Numbered from the stretch's first letter, positions 1 to 5,130 are shown. The stretch: 5,335 nucleotides of DNA from Actinomycetes bacterium (GCA_023390155.1 JAEWDJ010000152.1:1-5335); one strand, 5' to 3'. Translations and numbers: made by a program. Notes: generated by a model from the sequence alone, not told the origin.

Positions 1-434
1 TTCTCCTTCTCGGCCGGCGGGGCCGAGGAGATGTCGTCCGTGACGCGCACCGTCTCGACCGCCACGCCCTCCTGGCGCAACCGGCGCTCGGCGGCGTCGA
101 AATTCAGCACGTCGCCGGCGTAGTTGCCGTAGGAGAGGAGCACGCCGCCACCGGACTCGACCTCGGTCGCGACCGCGTGGACCTGCTGCGCCGACGGTGA
201 GGCGAACAGGTCGCCCATCACCGCGGCGTGCGCGAGCCCCGGCCCGACCAGGCCGGCGAACGCGGGATAGTGGCCGGAGCCTCCGCCGACGACGAGTGCG
301 GGCGTCCCGTCCGCGATGCGCGTCGAGCGCACGACGCCGCCGCGCACCGCGCGCACGTACTGCGGGTTCGCCGCGACGAACCCCTCCGTCATCTCCGCCG
401 CGAAGGCGGACGGCTCGTTGTAGAGGCGCGTCAC
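1..434 (-). CDS. DhaK-type kinase, N-terminal 144 residues (dihydroxyacetone/erythrulose kinase family), cut by window edge
   Basis: This is the N-terminal part of a dihydroxyacetone-kinase-family enzyme, which phosphorylates a small ketose such as dihydroxyacetone or erythrulose in the cytoplasm. Visible DhaK signatures are GGGSGH (residues 50-55), GDLFASPS (74-81), NYAGDVLNF (104-112) and VTDDI (131-135). His55 and Asp108 align with the substrate-site His56 and Asp109 of E. coli DhaK. The His that covalently binds the ketone and any fused DhaL (ATP-binding) domain would lie beyond the left edge. The motif reads GHYP where classical DhaK has GHEP, a variant I associate with actinobacterial kinases of other ketoses, so an erythrulose kinase is more likely than a true dihydroxyacetone kinase (inference). 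The GTG start at 434 overlaps the upstream stop as GTGA, with GGGAGG at 439-444 four bases upstream, so translation is probably coupled. It is the third gene of the operon. Family confidence is high; substrate is unproven. Confidence 0.9.
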   Translation of the reverse strand, partial: MTRLYNEPSAFAAEMTEGFVAANPQYVRAVRGGVVRSTRIADGTPALVVGGGSGHYPAFAGLVGPGLAHAAVMGDLFASPSAQQVHAVATEVESGGGVLLSYGNYAGDVLNFDAAERRLRQEGVAVETVRVTDDISSAPPAEKE

Positions 435-1312
435 CGCTCCTCCCGCACGATCGCGTCGAGGTGCAGCATCGCCGCCAGGTTCTTGTCGAGCTCGTCGTCC
501 TGGAAGACGCGCTTCCAGTCCTCCTTGATGATCGCCGAGCGGCCGTAGTCCATCGCGATCAGGCACGCCTCGCTGAACGGGTTGTCGCCGCGCAGGCTGT
601 TGGCGAGCGCGACCTGGGTGTGGCCGAGGAGGATGGATCGCGCGGCCGGCTCGGGCACGCCCATGGTGTGCACGGCCTCGTGCAGGGCCTCCTTCAGCAG
701 GCCGCCGATCATGCACGCGATGGTCTCGACCAGGGTCGGCTCCAGCTGGGCGAGCTGCTTGACGGTGACGAAGTGGACGTCGACAACGGGCGCGTAGATC
801 GCGCGCACGACCTCCTCCACCCGTCGCCGCGCCGCGGGGTCGTCCGACTCGACCGCGGCGATCGCGTCCTGCGGGGCCGCGATGCCGCCGAACGTGTCGG
901 CGTACTCCTCGGGCGTGGTGCGCTGCAGGAAGATGGAGGGGTGGCACGGATGCGCGACGGCCTGCACGACGGCGTCGCTCCGGGTGAGGAGGCCCGCGTA
1001 GGCGGCGGCCGGGTCCAGGGTCAGCAGGATCGCGCCGGGCTTCAGCAGCGGCACCACCTCGGCCGACACCGCCTGGAGGGCGAGATCGGGGACGGCCAGG
1101 ATGACGACGTCCGCCCCGTCCACCGCGGCAGCGGTGTCGCTGAGCGCGCGCCCCGCGGCGAGCACGCGCTCGCGGCCGGCGGCCCCGTTCTCGGCGTAGC
1201 GCACGTCGTGGGCGGTGCGCGCCAGGTTGTCCGACACCCGGGTGCCCATCTTGCCGCCCGCGCCGATGACGGCGATGGACACGGTCTCGGTGGCGGTGGT
1301 CGTCGTGCTCAT
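431..1312 (-). CDS. NAD-dependent dehydrogenase with phosphogluconate-dehydrogenase-type C-terminal domain; candidate D-apionate oxidoisomerase
   Basis: A 293-residue two-domain oxidoreductase. The N-terminal Rossmann fold shows GAGGKMG (17-23) after a beta strand. An acidic residue, Glu41, ends the second strand, which favours NAD over NADP (inference). ADVVILAVPD (67-76) is the usual strand-4 motif of 6-phosphogluconate/hydroxyacid dehydrogenase relatives. HPCHPSIF (121-128) and the helical C-terminal part (about 190-270, with GGLLKEALHEAVHTMGVPE and later GDNPFSEAC) are typical of the PGDH_C group rather than of classical 6-phosphogluconate dehydrogenase. From memory this group includes ApnO, which oxidises and isomerises D-apionate to 3-oxo-isoapionate. 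The neighbours, a TIM-barrel enzyme and an erythrulose-type kinase, fit that role. The ATG at 1312 is preceded by AAGGAG (1318-1323) five bases upstream and overlaps the upstream stop as ATGA. A longer in-frame reading upstream exists but lies antiparallel in another frame of the TIM-barrel gene and lacks family similarity. Confidence 0.88.
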   Translation of the reverse strand: MSTTTTATETVSIAVIGAGGKMGTRVSDNLARTAHDVRYAENGAAGRERVLAAGRALSDTAAAVDGADVVILAVPDLALQAVSAEVVPLLKPGAILLTLDPAAAYAGLLTRSDAVVQAVAHPCHPSIFLQRTTPEEYADTFGGIAAPQDAIAAVESDDPAARRRVEEVVRAIYAPVVDVHFVTVKQLAQLEPTLVETIACMIGGLLKEALHEAVHTMGVPEPAARSILLGHTQVALANSLRGDNPFSEACLIAMDYGRSAIIKEDWKRVFQDDELDKNLAAMLHLDAIVREER

Positions 1313-2103
1313 GCTCTCTCCTTCAGCCCGGCCAGCGTGGCGCGGGTCCAGTCGTCTTCCATCCGGACGGTCGCTGCGGCGTCGCCCTGCCAGGGCAGCC
1401 AGTGCTCGACGATCCGGGTGATCCTGCGCTCGTCCGGCCGCACGGCGCGGTCGAGCTGGTCGTAGTCGAGGAGGCCGTCGCCGAAGCGGGCGCCTTCGAG
1501 CGTGAAGCCCACCCAGCCCTCGCGCCGGGTGAAGGCGAAGTCCTTGACGTGGACGGACGCCGTGTACGGCGCGCAGCGCTCCACCACCGCCACCGGGTGC
1601 TCGAGGGCGGCGACGCAGTTCGCCGGGTCGAGGCAGATGCCCAGCCGATCGCTCCCGACCGTCTCCACGAGCGCGACGAGGTCGGTGGTCGGCACCTGCT
1701 CGTACGTCTCGAGCGCCAGCGTCACGCCGGCCCGCTCGTAGGCGGGGAGGGTCGAACGCAGCGCGGCCTCGGCCTCGGCGGGCGTCGGCCGCCACTCGGG
1801 GGAGGACAGCATGCTGCGCACCAGGGCTGCGTCGAGGGTCTCCGCGAGGCGCAGGAAGCGTAGGAGCCGCTCCGGCTCGACGCCCTTGGTGCCGAGCTCC
1901 AGCCGCAGGCCCAGGTCGGCGGCACGGCTGCGCACGTCGCGCAGTGCGGCCTCCCCGAGCTCGAGGAGCGGGGGATAGTCGCAGATCTGGAACACGGTCG
2001 CCCCGAGCGCGGCCGAGTCGGCCAGCTGGTCGGCCAGGCTCCAGGGCTTGTCGACGCGCGCCGACCAGCGCCAGAAGTAGGCGTAGCTGCCGGTTCCGAT
2101 CAT
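1309..2103 (-). CDS. Xylose-isomerase-like TIM-barrel sugar isomerase/epimerase or decarboxylase; candidate 3-oxo-isoapionate decarboxylase
   Basis: A 264-residue protein of the AP_endonuc_2/xylose-isomerase-like barrel family, at the usual length for hydroxypyruvate-isomerase and sugar epimerase relatives. The four metal ligands expected in this fold are visible: Glu132 (LALETYE), Asp159 (CLDPAN), His185 (SVHVKD) and Glu233 (RIVEHWLP). An active divalent-metal site (Mn or Mg) is therefore likely. FQICDYPPL (38-46) is the second-strand region. Family members isomerise or epimerise small sugars, or in the apionate pathway decarboxylate 3-oxo-isoapionate to L-erythrulose; operon context makes the last attractive but unproven. 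It is the first gene of the leftward operon and overlaps the dehydrogenase by four bases. The ATG at 2103 has no Shine-Dalgarno; a -10 box ends six bases before it, so the mRNA is probably leaderless. The frame stays open far upstream, but that part is not protein-like. Confidence 0.88.
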   Translation of the reverse strand: MIGTGSYAYFWRWSARVDKPWSLADQLADSAALGATVFQICDYPPLLELGEAALRDVRSRAADLGLRLELGTKGVEPERLLRFLRLAETLDAALVRSMLSSPEWRPTPAEAEAALRSTLPAYERAGVTLALETYEQVPTTDLVALVETVGSDRLGICLDPANCVAALEHPVAVVERCAPYTASVHVKDFAFTRREGWVGFTLEGARFGDGLLDYDQLDRAVRPDERRITRIVEHWLPWQGDAAATVRMEDDWTRATLAGLKERA

Positions 2104-2109
2104 GCGGTC

Positions 2110-2139
2110 ACTATATATCAACCGGTTGACCACTTTCCA
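2110..2139 (-). promoter_or_regulatory. Candidate promoter of the TIM-barrel/dehydrogenase/kinase operon
   Basis: Reading leftwards, TGGAAA (2134-2139; 4 of 6 to TTGACA) is followed 16 bases later by TATATA (2112-2117), or 18 bases later by TATAGT (2110-2115). With TATAGT, six bases (GACCGC) separate the box from the ATG at 2103, so transcription would begin at or within a base or two of the start codon. The operator palindrome fills the spacer. The -10 is convincing, the -35 only moderately so. Confidence 0.6.
2118..2129. promoter_or_regulatory. Operator, perfect 12-bp palindrome TCAACCGGTTGA
   Basis: The 12-base sequence is its own reverse complement and has the central CG typical of LacI-family operators. 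It lies between the -35 and -10 boxes of the leftward operon, where a bound repressor would block RNA polymerase. The core CAACCGGTTG recurs exactly at 3562-3571 and 3592-3601. The regulator family is inferred; its gene is not in the window. Confidence 0.75.
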
Positions 2140-2145
2140 GAGTTG

Positions 2146-2167
2146 GTCGACCGGATGACCGGTCGAC
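2146..2167. repeat. Inverted repeat GTCGACCGG-ATGA-CCGGTCGAC, possible auxiliary operator
   Basis: Two perfect 9-base arms (2146-2154 and 2159-2167) flank a 4-base centre just upstream of the leftward promoter. Inside, TCGACCGGATGA (2147-2158) matches the 12-bp operator at 10 of 12 positions and is centred 29 bases from it. It may be a weaker second repressor site, or a hairpin in any transcript entering from the hydrolase gene. Function is not demonstrated. Confidence 0.45.
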
Positions 2168-2207
2168 GGGAACGAGAGGGTGCGAGAGGGAACGGGAGGA
2201 TGCGGGA
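2168..2207. repeat. Purine-rich 10/20-bp tandem repeat in the intergenic gap
   Basis: Two 20-base units lie head to tail (2168-2187 and 2188-2207) and agree at 17 of 20 positions. Each splits into two related 10-mers: gggaacgaga, gggtgcgaga, gggaacggga and ggatgcggga. The plus strand of this block has no T except at two positions and almost no C beyond one per 10-mer. It sits between the operator region and the hairpin downstream of the hydrolase gene. No coding role is seen. Confidence 0.65.
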
Positions 2208-2220
2208 GGTTGCCGGCAAG

Positions 2221-2239
2221 GGCCGCGAAACGCGCGGCC
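2221..2239 (-). terminator. GC-rich hairpin just after the glycoside hydrolase stop, possible weak terminator
   Basis: GGCCGCG (2221-2227) and CGCGGCC (2233-2239) form a perfect 7-bp stem with a 5-base loop, starting 7 bases past the hydrolase stop codon in the leftward direction. There is no following T run, so it is not a classical intrinsic terminator. GC-rich hairpins without T tracts can nevertheless end or protect transcripts in actinobacteria. A separate 10-bp palindrome, TTGCCGGCAA (2210-2219), abuts it. Confidence 0.35.
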
Positions 2240-2246
2240 GCTCCGA

Positions 2247-3512
2247 TCAGAACTCCGACAGCGTGAGGCGGTCCTCCAGCCACGCGATCATGTTCAGCAC
2301 CGTGAAGTTCCAGTTCTGGAAGCCCTTGGTCATGATCGGCTCGCCGTTGTCGGGGTGGTAGAACTCGTGCAGCGACCCCGAGGTCTCCAGATCGCGCCCG
2401 AACAGCTCGACCGTCTTCTTCGCCAGCTCGATCGCATCCTCCTCGAACCCGTACTTCACGAGCCCGCGGAAGACGAGGTAGTTGCTGACGCCCCAGATCG
2501 GGCCGAGCCAGTTCGACGGGTTGTTGGAGGCGCGGAGGTCGTACATCTTCTCCAGGCGCGACAGGGTGCGCACGCCGTAGGCGGCGTTGAAGGTGCGCTC
2601 GTCGCGCAGCCGCTCGACCATCCGCTCGGCCTGCTCGCGCGAGGCCAGCCCCGCCCACAGGGGGAGGAAGCTGGACCAGTTGTCGACGCGCAGCAGCAGC
2701 GACGACCAGGCGCGCGGCGCTCCGCGGTGCAGCCAGTCCTCCGGGTCGATCGGCCGCAGGTTGAGGTCGGCGGAGTAGAAGGTGCCGTCGCGCTCGTCCC
2801 AGAGGTGCTCGCTGACCGCGTCCGCGAGGTCCTGGGCCTGGCGGCGGCGCCGGGTCGCCTCCGGGAGGTCGTCGAGCTCCTCCAGCAGATAGCCGAAGGC
2901 GAGCAGCTCGCGGTAGAGGAGGCTGTTGAGGTAGATCGAGGCGGTCGACTTCGCCGGGCGGTAGTAGACCGAGGGGTCGTTGTCGACGCCGACCGCGAAG
3001 TCGCTCTGCCAGTAGGCGAGCCCGGTCGCCGCGTCGACGTGGCTCTCGAGGTAGCGGTCGACGAACCGGCCGATCGTGCCGAGGTGCGGGCGCACCCACT
3101 CCGCGTCGCGCAGCCGCTGGACGAGCAGGGCGGCGTGCTGCGCGAGGACCGGCTTGTGCATGTTCTCCGCGAAGCCGCCGGCGCGCGTCGGGTCGCCGTG
3201 GAGCAGCGTCGTGTCGGGCGTGAGCTGGATGGGCATCACGCCGTCCTCGTCGGTGTGCTCCAGGAAGTTCAGGATGCTGCCCCGCTCGTACTCGGCGAAG
3301 TGGCCGAGTCGGTCGGTGTCGGCCTCCACCTGGCCGAGGGCGATGCTGGTGGCCCAGGAGTCCCAGTCCCAGAGGGCGGTGGAGTAGTAGGGCGAGTCGG
3401 GGCTCGACGGTACCGTGTACGGGTGGGTGAGCTGGCCAGACGGCTCCCTCACCATCTGCTCGCAGTTGGTCCGGATGTGCTCCTCGAGCAGGCGCGTTCG
3501 GCGCTCCAGCAT
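2247..3512 (-). CDS. Cytoplasmic (alpha/alpha)6-barrel glycoside hydrolase, GH63/MGH1-like
   Basis: A 421-residue hydrolase resembling the GH63/mannosylglycerate-glucosylglycerate hydrolase group, inverting enzymes usually cleaving alpha-glycosides; its length is typical of the short bacterial members. Motifs in order: ALWDWDSW (46-53), NMHKPVLA (117-124), GVDNDPSVYYRP (175-186), WLGPIW (335-340) and LHEFYHPDNGEP (381-392). By analogy the acid is an Asp in the DNDP segment (Asp177 or Asp179) and the base is Glu383; assignment is from motif position only. The N-terminus is charged and has no signal peptide, so it acts in the cytoplasm on an imported substrate. The ATG at 3512 is chosen over the GTG at 3518 because GAGGAG (3518-3523) gives a 5-base spacing to ATG but overlaps the GTG. 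It is a single-gene unit divergent from the ABC operon, sharing the operator. The substrate is unknown; trehalase-like and glucosylglycerate-hydrolase-like activities are both open. Confidence 0.85.
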   Translation of the reverse strand: MLERRTRLLEEHIRTNCEQMVREPSGQLTHPYTVPSSPDSPYYSTALWDWDSWATSIALGQVEADTDRLGHFAEYERGSILNFLEHTDEDGVMPIQLTPDTTLLHGDPTRAGGFAENMHKPVLAQHAALLVQRLRDAEWVRPHLGTIGRFVDRYLESHVDAATGLAYWQSDFAVGVDNDPSVYYRPAKSTASIYLNSLLYRELLAFGYLLEELDDLPEATRRRRQAQDLADAVSEHLWDERDGTFYSADLNLRPIDPEDWLHRGAPRAWSSLLLRVDNWSSFLPLWAGLASREQAERMVERLRDERTFNAAYGVRTLSRLEKMYDLRASNNPSNWLGPIWGVSNYLVFRGLVKYGFEEDAIELAKKTVELFGRDLETSGSLHEFYHPDNGEPIMTKGFQNWNFTVLNMIAWLEDRLTLSEF

Positions 3513-3517
3513 CTTCA

Positions 3518-3523
3518 CTCCTC
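3518..3523 (-). promoter_or_regulatory. Shine-Dalgarno GAGGAG deciding the hydrolase start
   Basis: GAGGAG on the minus strand ends five bases before the ATG at 3512 and abuts or overlaps the alternative GTG at 3516-3518. This supports the ATG as the true start and shortens the protein by two residues relative to the longest reading. Confidence 0.75.
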
Positions 3524-3547
3524 GTTGCGTGTCGGCGATGTGGTCCT

Positions 3548-3576
3548 ATACTAGGAAGTGCCAACCGGTTGACCAA
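3548..3576 (-). promoter_or_regulatory. Candidate promoter of the glycoside hydrolase gene
   Basis: Reading leftwards, TTGGTC (3571-3576) and TAGTAT (3548-3553) are separated by exactly 17 bases. Predicted initiation near 3541 gives a leader of about 29 bases that contains the GAGGAG site. The operator at 3561-3572 occupies the spacer and touches the -35, as in the promoter at 2110-2139. Confidence 0.65.
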
Positions 3577-3586
3577 ATCATATAAT
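3558..3586 (+). promoter_or_regulatory. Candidate promoter P1 of the ABC transporter operon
   Basis: GTGCCA (3558-3563; 4 of 6 to TTGACA) is followed after 17 bases by a consensus TATAAT (3581-3586). Predicted initiation is near 3593, inside the second operator. It overlaps the divergent hydrolase promoter by about 19 bases, so polymerase could hardly occupy both. The -10 is perfect; the -35 is moderate. Confidence 0.5.
3561..3572. promoter_or_regulatory. Operator O1 (CCAACCGGTTGA) in the divergent control region
   Basis: It matches the 12-bp operator at 2118-2129 in 11 of 12 positions and contains the full palindromic core CAACCGGTTG. It lies in the spacer of the leftward hydrolase promoter and across the -35/spacer of rightward P1, so one bound repressor dimer could silence both. 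Confidence 0.72.
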
Positions 3587-3590
3587 CCGG

Positions 3591-3602
3591 TCAACCGGTT
3601 GC
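3591..3602. promoter_or_regulatory. Operator O2 (TCAACCGGTTGC) of the ABC operon
   Basis: It matches the operator at 2118-2129 in 11 of 12 positions and is centred 30 bases from O1, close to three helical turns, so both sites would face nearly the same side of DNA. It covers the predicted start point of P1 and directly abuts the -35 box of P2. Confidence 0.72.
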
Positions 3603-3632
3603 TTGACACCGGCGAAATCCAACAGCTACCGT
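3603..3632 (+). promoter_or_regulatory. Alternative promoter P2 of the ABC transporter operon
   Basis: A consensus TTGACA (3603-3608) is followed after 18 bases by TACCGT (3627-3632), which keeps the TAnnnT pattern. Initiation would be near 3639, leaving a leader of about 44 bases. O2 ends one base before the -35. P1 has the better -10 and P2 the better -35, so the sequence does not settle which is used. Confidence 0.45.
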
Positions 3633-3682
3633 CTCACTTTGAAACGTCTCAGGAGAGAACGTTCACATTTCAAGGAGGAACT

Positions 3683-4993
3683 GTGACCACAGCAACGCGT
3701 CGGCGCCTGCGGCGCCCGATGCTCGGCACCTTCGCGGCTGCCGGCGCCCTCGCCCTCGTCCTCGCCGGCTGCTCCGGCAGCGGCGGATCCGGCGGCGGCG
3801 ACATCACCAAGCTCGAGTTCACCAAGAACGCCGAGAACACCACCACCGAGCCCGTCCTCAAGGCGCTGGCGCAGAACCAGTGCGCGGCCGACCAGAAGGC
3901 GCTCCCGCTGGAGGTCAGCTCCATCCCGCAGGCCGATCTCGACACGCACATCCAGCTGCTCGCCAGCCAGGGCGGCCTGCCGCCGATGTTCTCCGCCGGC
4001 GGGACCCCGGCCGAAGGCACCAAGCTCCTCAAGGCGGGCGTCCTGCCCGACTTCGAGAAGGAGCTGAAGGACCTCGGCGTGCTCGACAAGATCGCTCCCG
4101 GAGCCATCTCGACGATCAAGAAGCTGTACGGCGGCACCTTCGACTTCCTGCCGTACCAGTACAACATCGAGGGCTTCTTCTACAACAAGAAGCTGTTCGC
4201 CGACAACGGCTGGGCCGTCCCGACCACCTGGGCCGAGATGCTCGACGTCGCCGCCAAGGCCAAGGCGGCCGGTCTGACCGCCTTCTCCGCCTCCGGCGAG
4301 CAGGGCTGGCCGCTCACCCGCCTCATCTCGGGCTACCTCTACCGCGACCTCGGACCGGATGCGCTGCAGAAGGTCGCCGACGGCAAGGCCAAGCTGACCG
4401 ACCCGGACTACGTCGCGGCTGCGCAGCAGATCGCCGACCTCGGCAAGGACGGCTACTTCGGCAGCAACGTCGCCTCCCTCGACTACGACAGCGCGACCAA
4501 CGAGTTCCTCACCGGCAAGTCGGCCATGATCTACATGGGCTCCTGGCTGCTCGGCAACATCAACAGCGACTCCGACGCCATCGGCGCAGACAACGTGGGC
4601 TTCTTCAAGCTCCCGACCGTCGACGGCGGCGCGGGCAGCATCGACCAGTACCCGTCGAACGTCGGCCTGCCGGCCACGTTCAGCAAGGACTCGCTGTCGA
4701 ACGACGGCGTGAAGAGCTGGCTCAAGTGCATCGCCACCAACTACGGCAACGAGGCGCTCAAGCAGGGCCAGATCACCGGCTTCGTCGCCTCCGACCCGGT
4801 GGAGCTGCCCGCGATCTCGCAGACCATCTCCGACGAGATCAAGAACAGCACCGACAGCGTCCTCTGGTTCGAGGCTCTGTTCAACGCCAAGGCGAGCACC
4901 ATCTCCAACAAGAACGCCGCGCTCCTGGTCACCGGCCAGATGACCGCGCAGGAGTTCATGAAGTCCGTGCAGGACGCGCTGGACGAGGGCTGA
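3683..4993 (+). CDS. ABC sugar transporter substrate-binding lipoprotein (family 1)
   Basis: A 436-residue extracellular solute-binding protein of family 1 (MalE-like, COG1653 type), at the usual length. It has a basic start (RRRLRR, 6-11), a hydrophobic segment (about 14-28) and lipobox LAGC with Cys30, followed by a Ser/Gly linker, so it is lipid-anchored on the outer face of the membrane. Family-typical segments are YNIEGFFYNKKLF (160-172), which holds the usual strand before the hinge, QGWP (207-210), a likely aromatic sugar contact, and GKSAMIYMGSW (278-288). Mature cysteines at 67 and 349 are unusual in this family. The GTG at 3683 is chosen because AAGGAGG (3672-3678) lies four bases upstream and the signal peptide begins there; the frame is open further upstream but runs through the promoters. 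The permease gene follows. The ligand cannot be read from sequence; the linked hydrolase suggests a glycoside or oligosaccharide. Confidence 0.93.
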   Translation: MTTATRRRLRRPMLGTFAAAGALALVLAGCSGSGGSGGGDITKLEFTKNAENTTTEPVLKALAQNQCAADQKALPLEVSSIPQADLDTHIQLLASQGGLPPMFSAGGTPAEGTKLLKAGVLPDFEKELKDLGVLDKIAPGAISTIKKLYGGTFDFLPYQYNIEGFFYNKKLFADNGWAVPTTWAEMLDVAAKAKAAGLTAFSASGEQGWPLTRLISGYLYRDLGPDALQKVADGKAKLTDPDYVAAAQQIADLGKDGYFGSNVASLDYDSATNEFLTGKSAMIYMGSWLLGNINSDSDAIGADNVGFFKLPTVDGGAGSIDQYPSNVGLPATFSKDSLSNDGVKSWLKCIATNYGNEALKQGQITGFVASDPVELPAISQTISDEIKNSTDSVLWFEALFNAKASTISNKNAALLVTGQMTAQEFMKSVQDALDEG

Positions 4994-5008
4994 CCCTCCT
5001 CCGCTCAC

Positions 5009-5046
5009 GCCCGCGGGGCGGCACTCGCCAGAGTCGCCCCGCGGGC
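5009..5046 (+). other. Intercistronic stem-loop between binding-protein and permease genes
   Basis: GCCCGCGGGGCG (5009-5020) pairs perfectly with CGCCCCGCGGGC (5035-5046). Inside, after a two-base bulge, ACTC (5023-5026) pairs with GAGT (5031-5034) around a GCCA loop. It begins 15 bases after the binding-protein stop and has a C-rich rather than T-rich tail, so it is not a classical terminator. Partial termination or 3' protection here would make binding protein more abundant than permease, as in other ABC operons (inference). The 137-base gap holds no gene. Confidence 0.7.
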
Positions 5047-5130
5047 ATCCCCACCCCCCCTGACCGGGCGGAGCGCCTCCCCGTCGCGCCCCGCCTCCCG
5101 CGCACCCGCACCACCACGAAAGGCTCCGCC

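Noticed and set aside
67..78. CAACCGG motif resembling an operator half inside the kinase gene.
   Set aside because: Only 7 of 12 positions match, the right half-site is absent, and it is explained by coding sequence.
197..1465. Long plus-strand open frame opposite the dehydrogenase and kinase genes.
   Set aside because: Its translation is Arg/Ala/Gly-rich with no recognisable motif, and it is antisense to three genes with clear domain signatures.
2355..3554. Long plus-strand open frame opposite the glycoside hydrolase.
   Set aside because: Composition is that of an antisense shadow (Val/Glu/Arg/Gly runs), with no ribosome-binding site or domain.
2104..3609. The TIM-barrel reading frame stays open far upstream (to 3609), suggesting a 766-residue fusion protein.
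   Set aside because: The extra part is antiparallel-free but out of frame with the hydrolase gene, is Arg/Pro/Ala-rich low-complexity sequence, and crosses a promoter and operator. Stop-free frames are expected in GC-rich DNA.
3569..3682. N-terminal extension of the binding protein from an ATG-like start at 3569.
   Set aside because: It would place 38 residues before the signal peptide and run through O2 and both promoter candidates. The GTG at 3683 has a strong Shine-Dalgarno.
3626..5008. Long minus-strand open frame opposite the binding-protein gene.
   Set aside because: Antisense shadow of a clearly recognised lipoprotein; no motif and no credible start.
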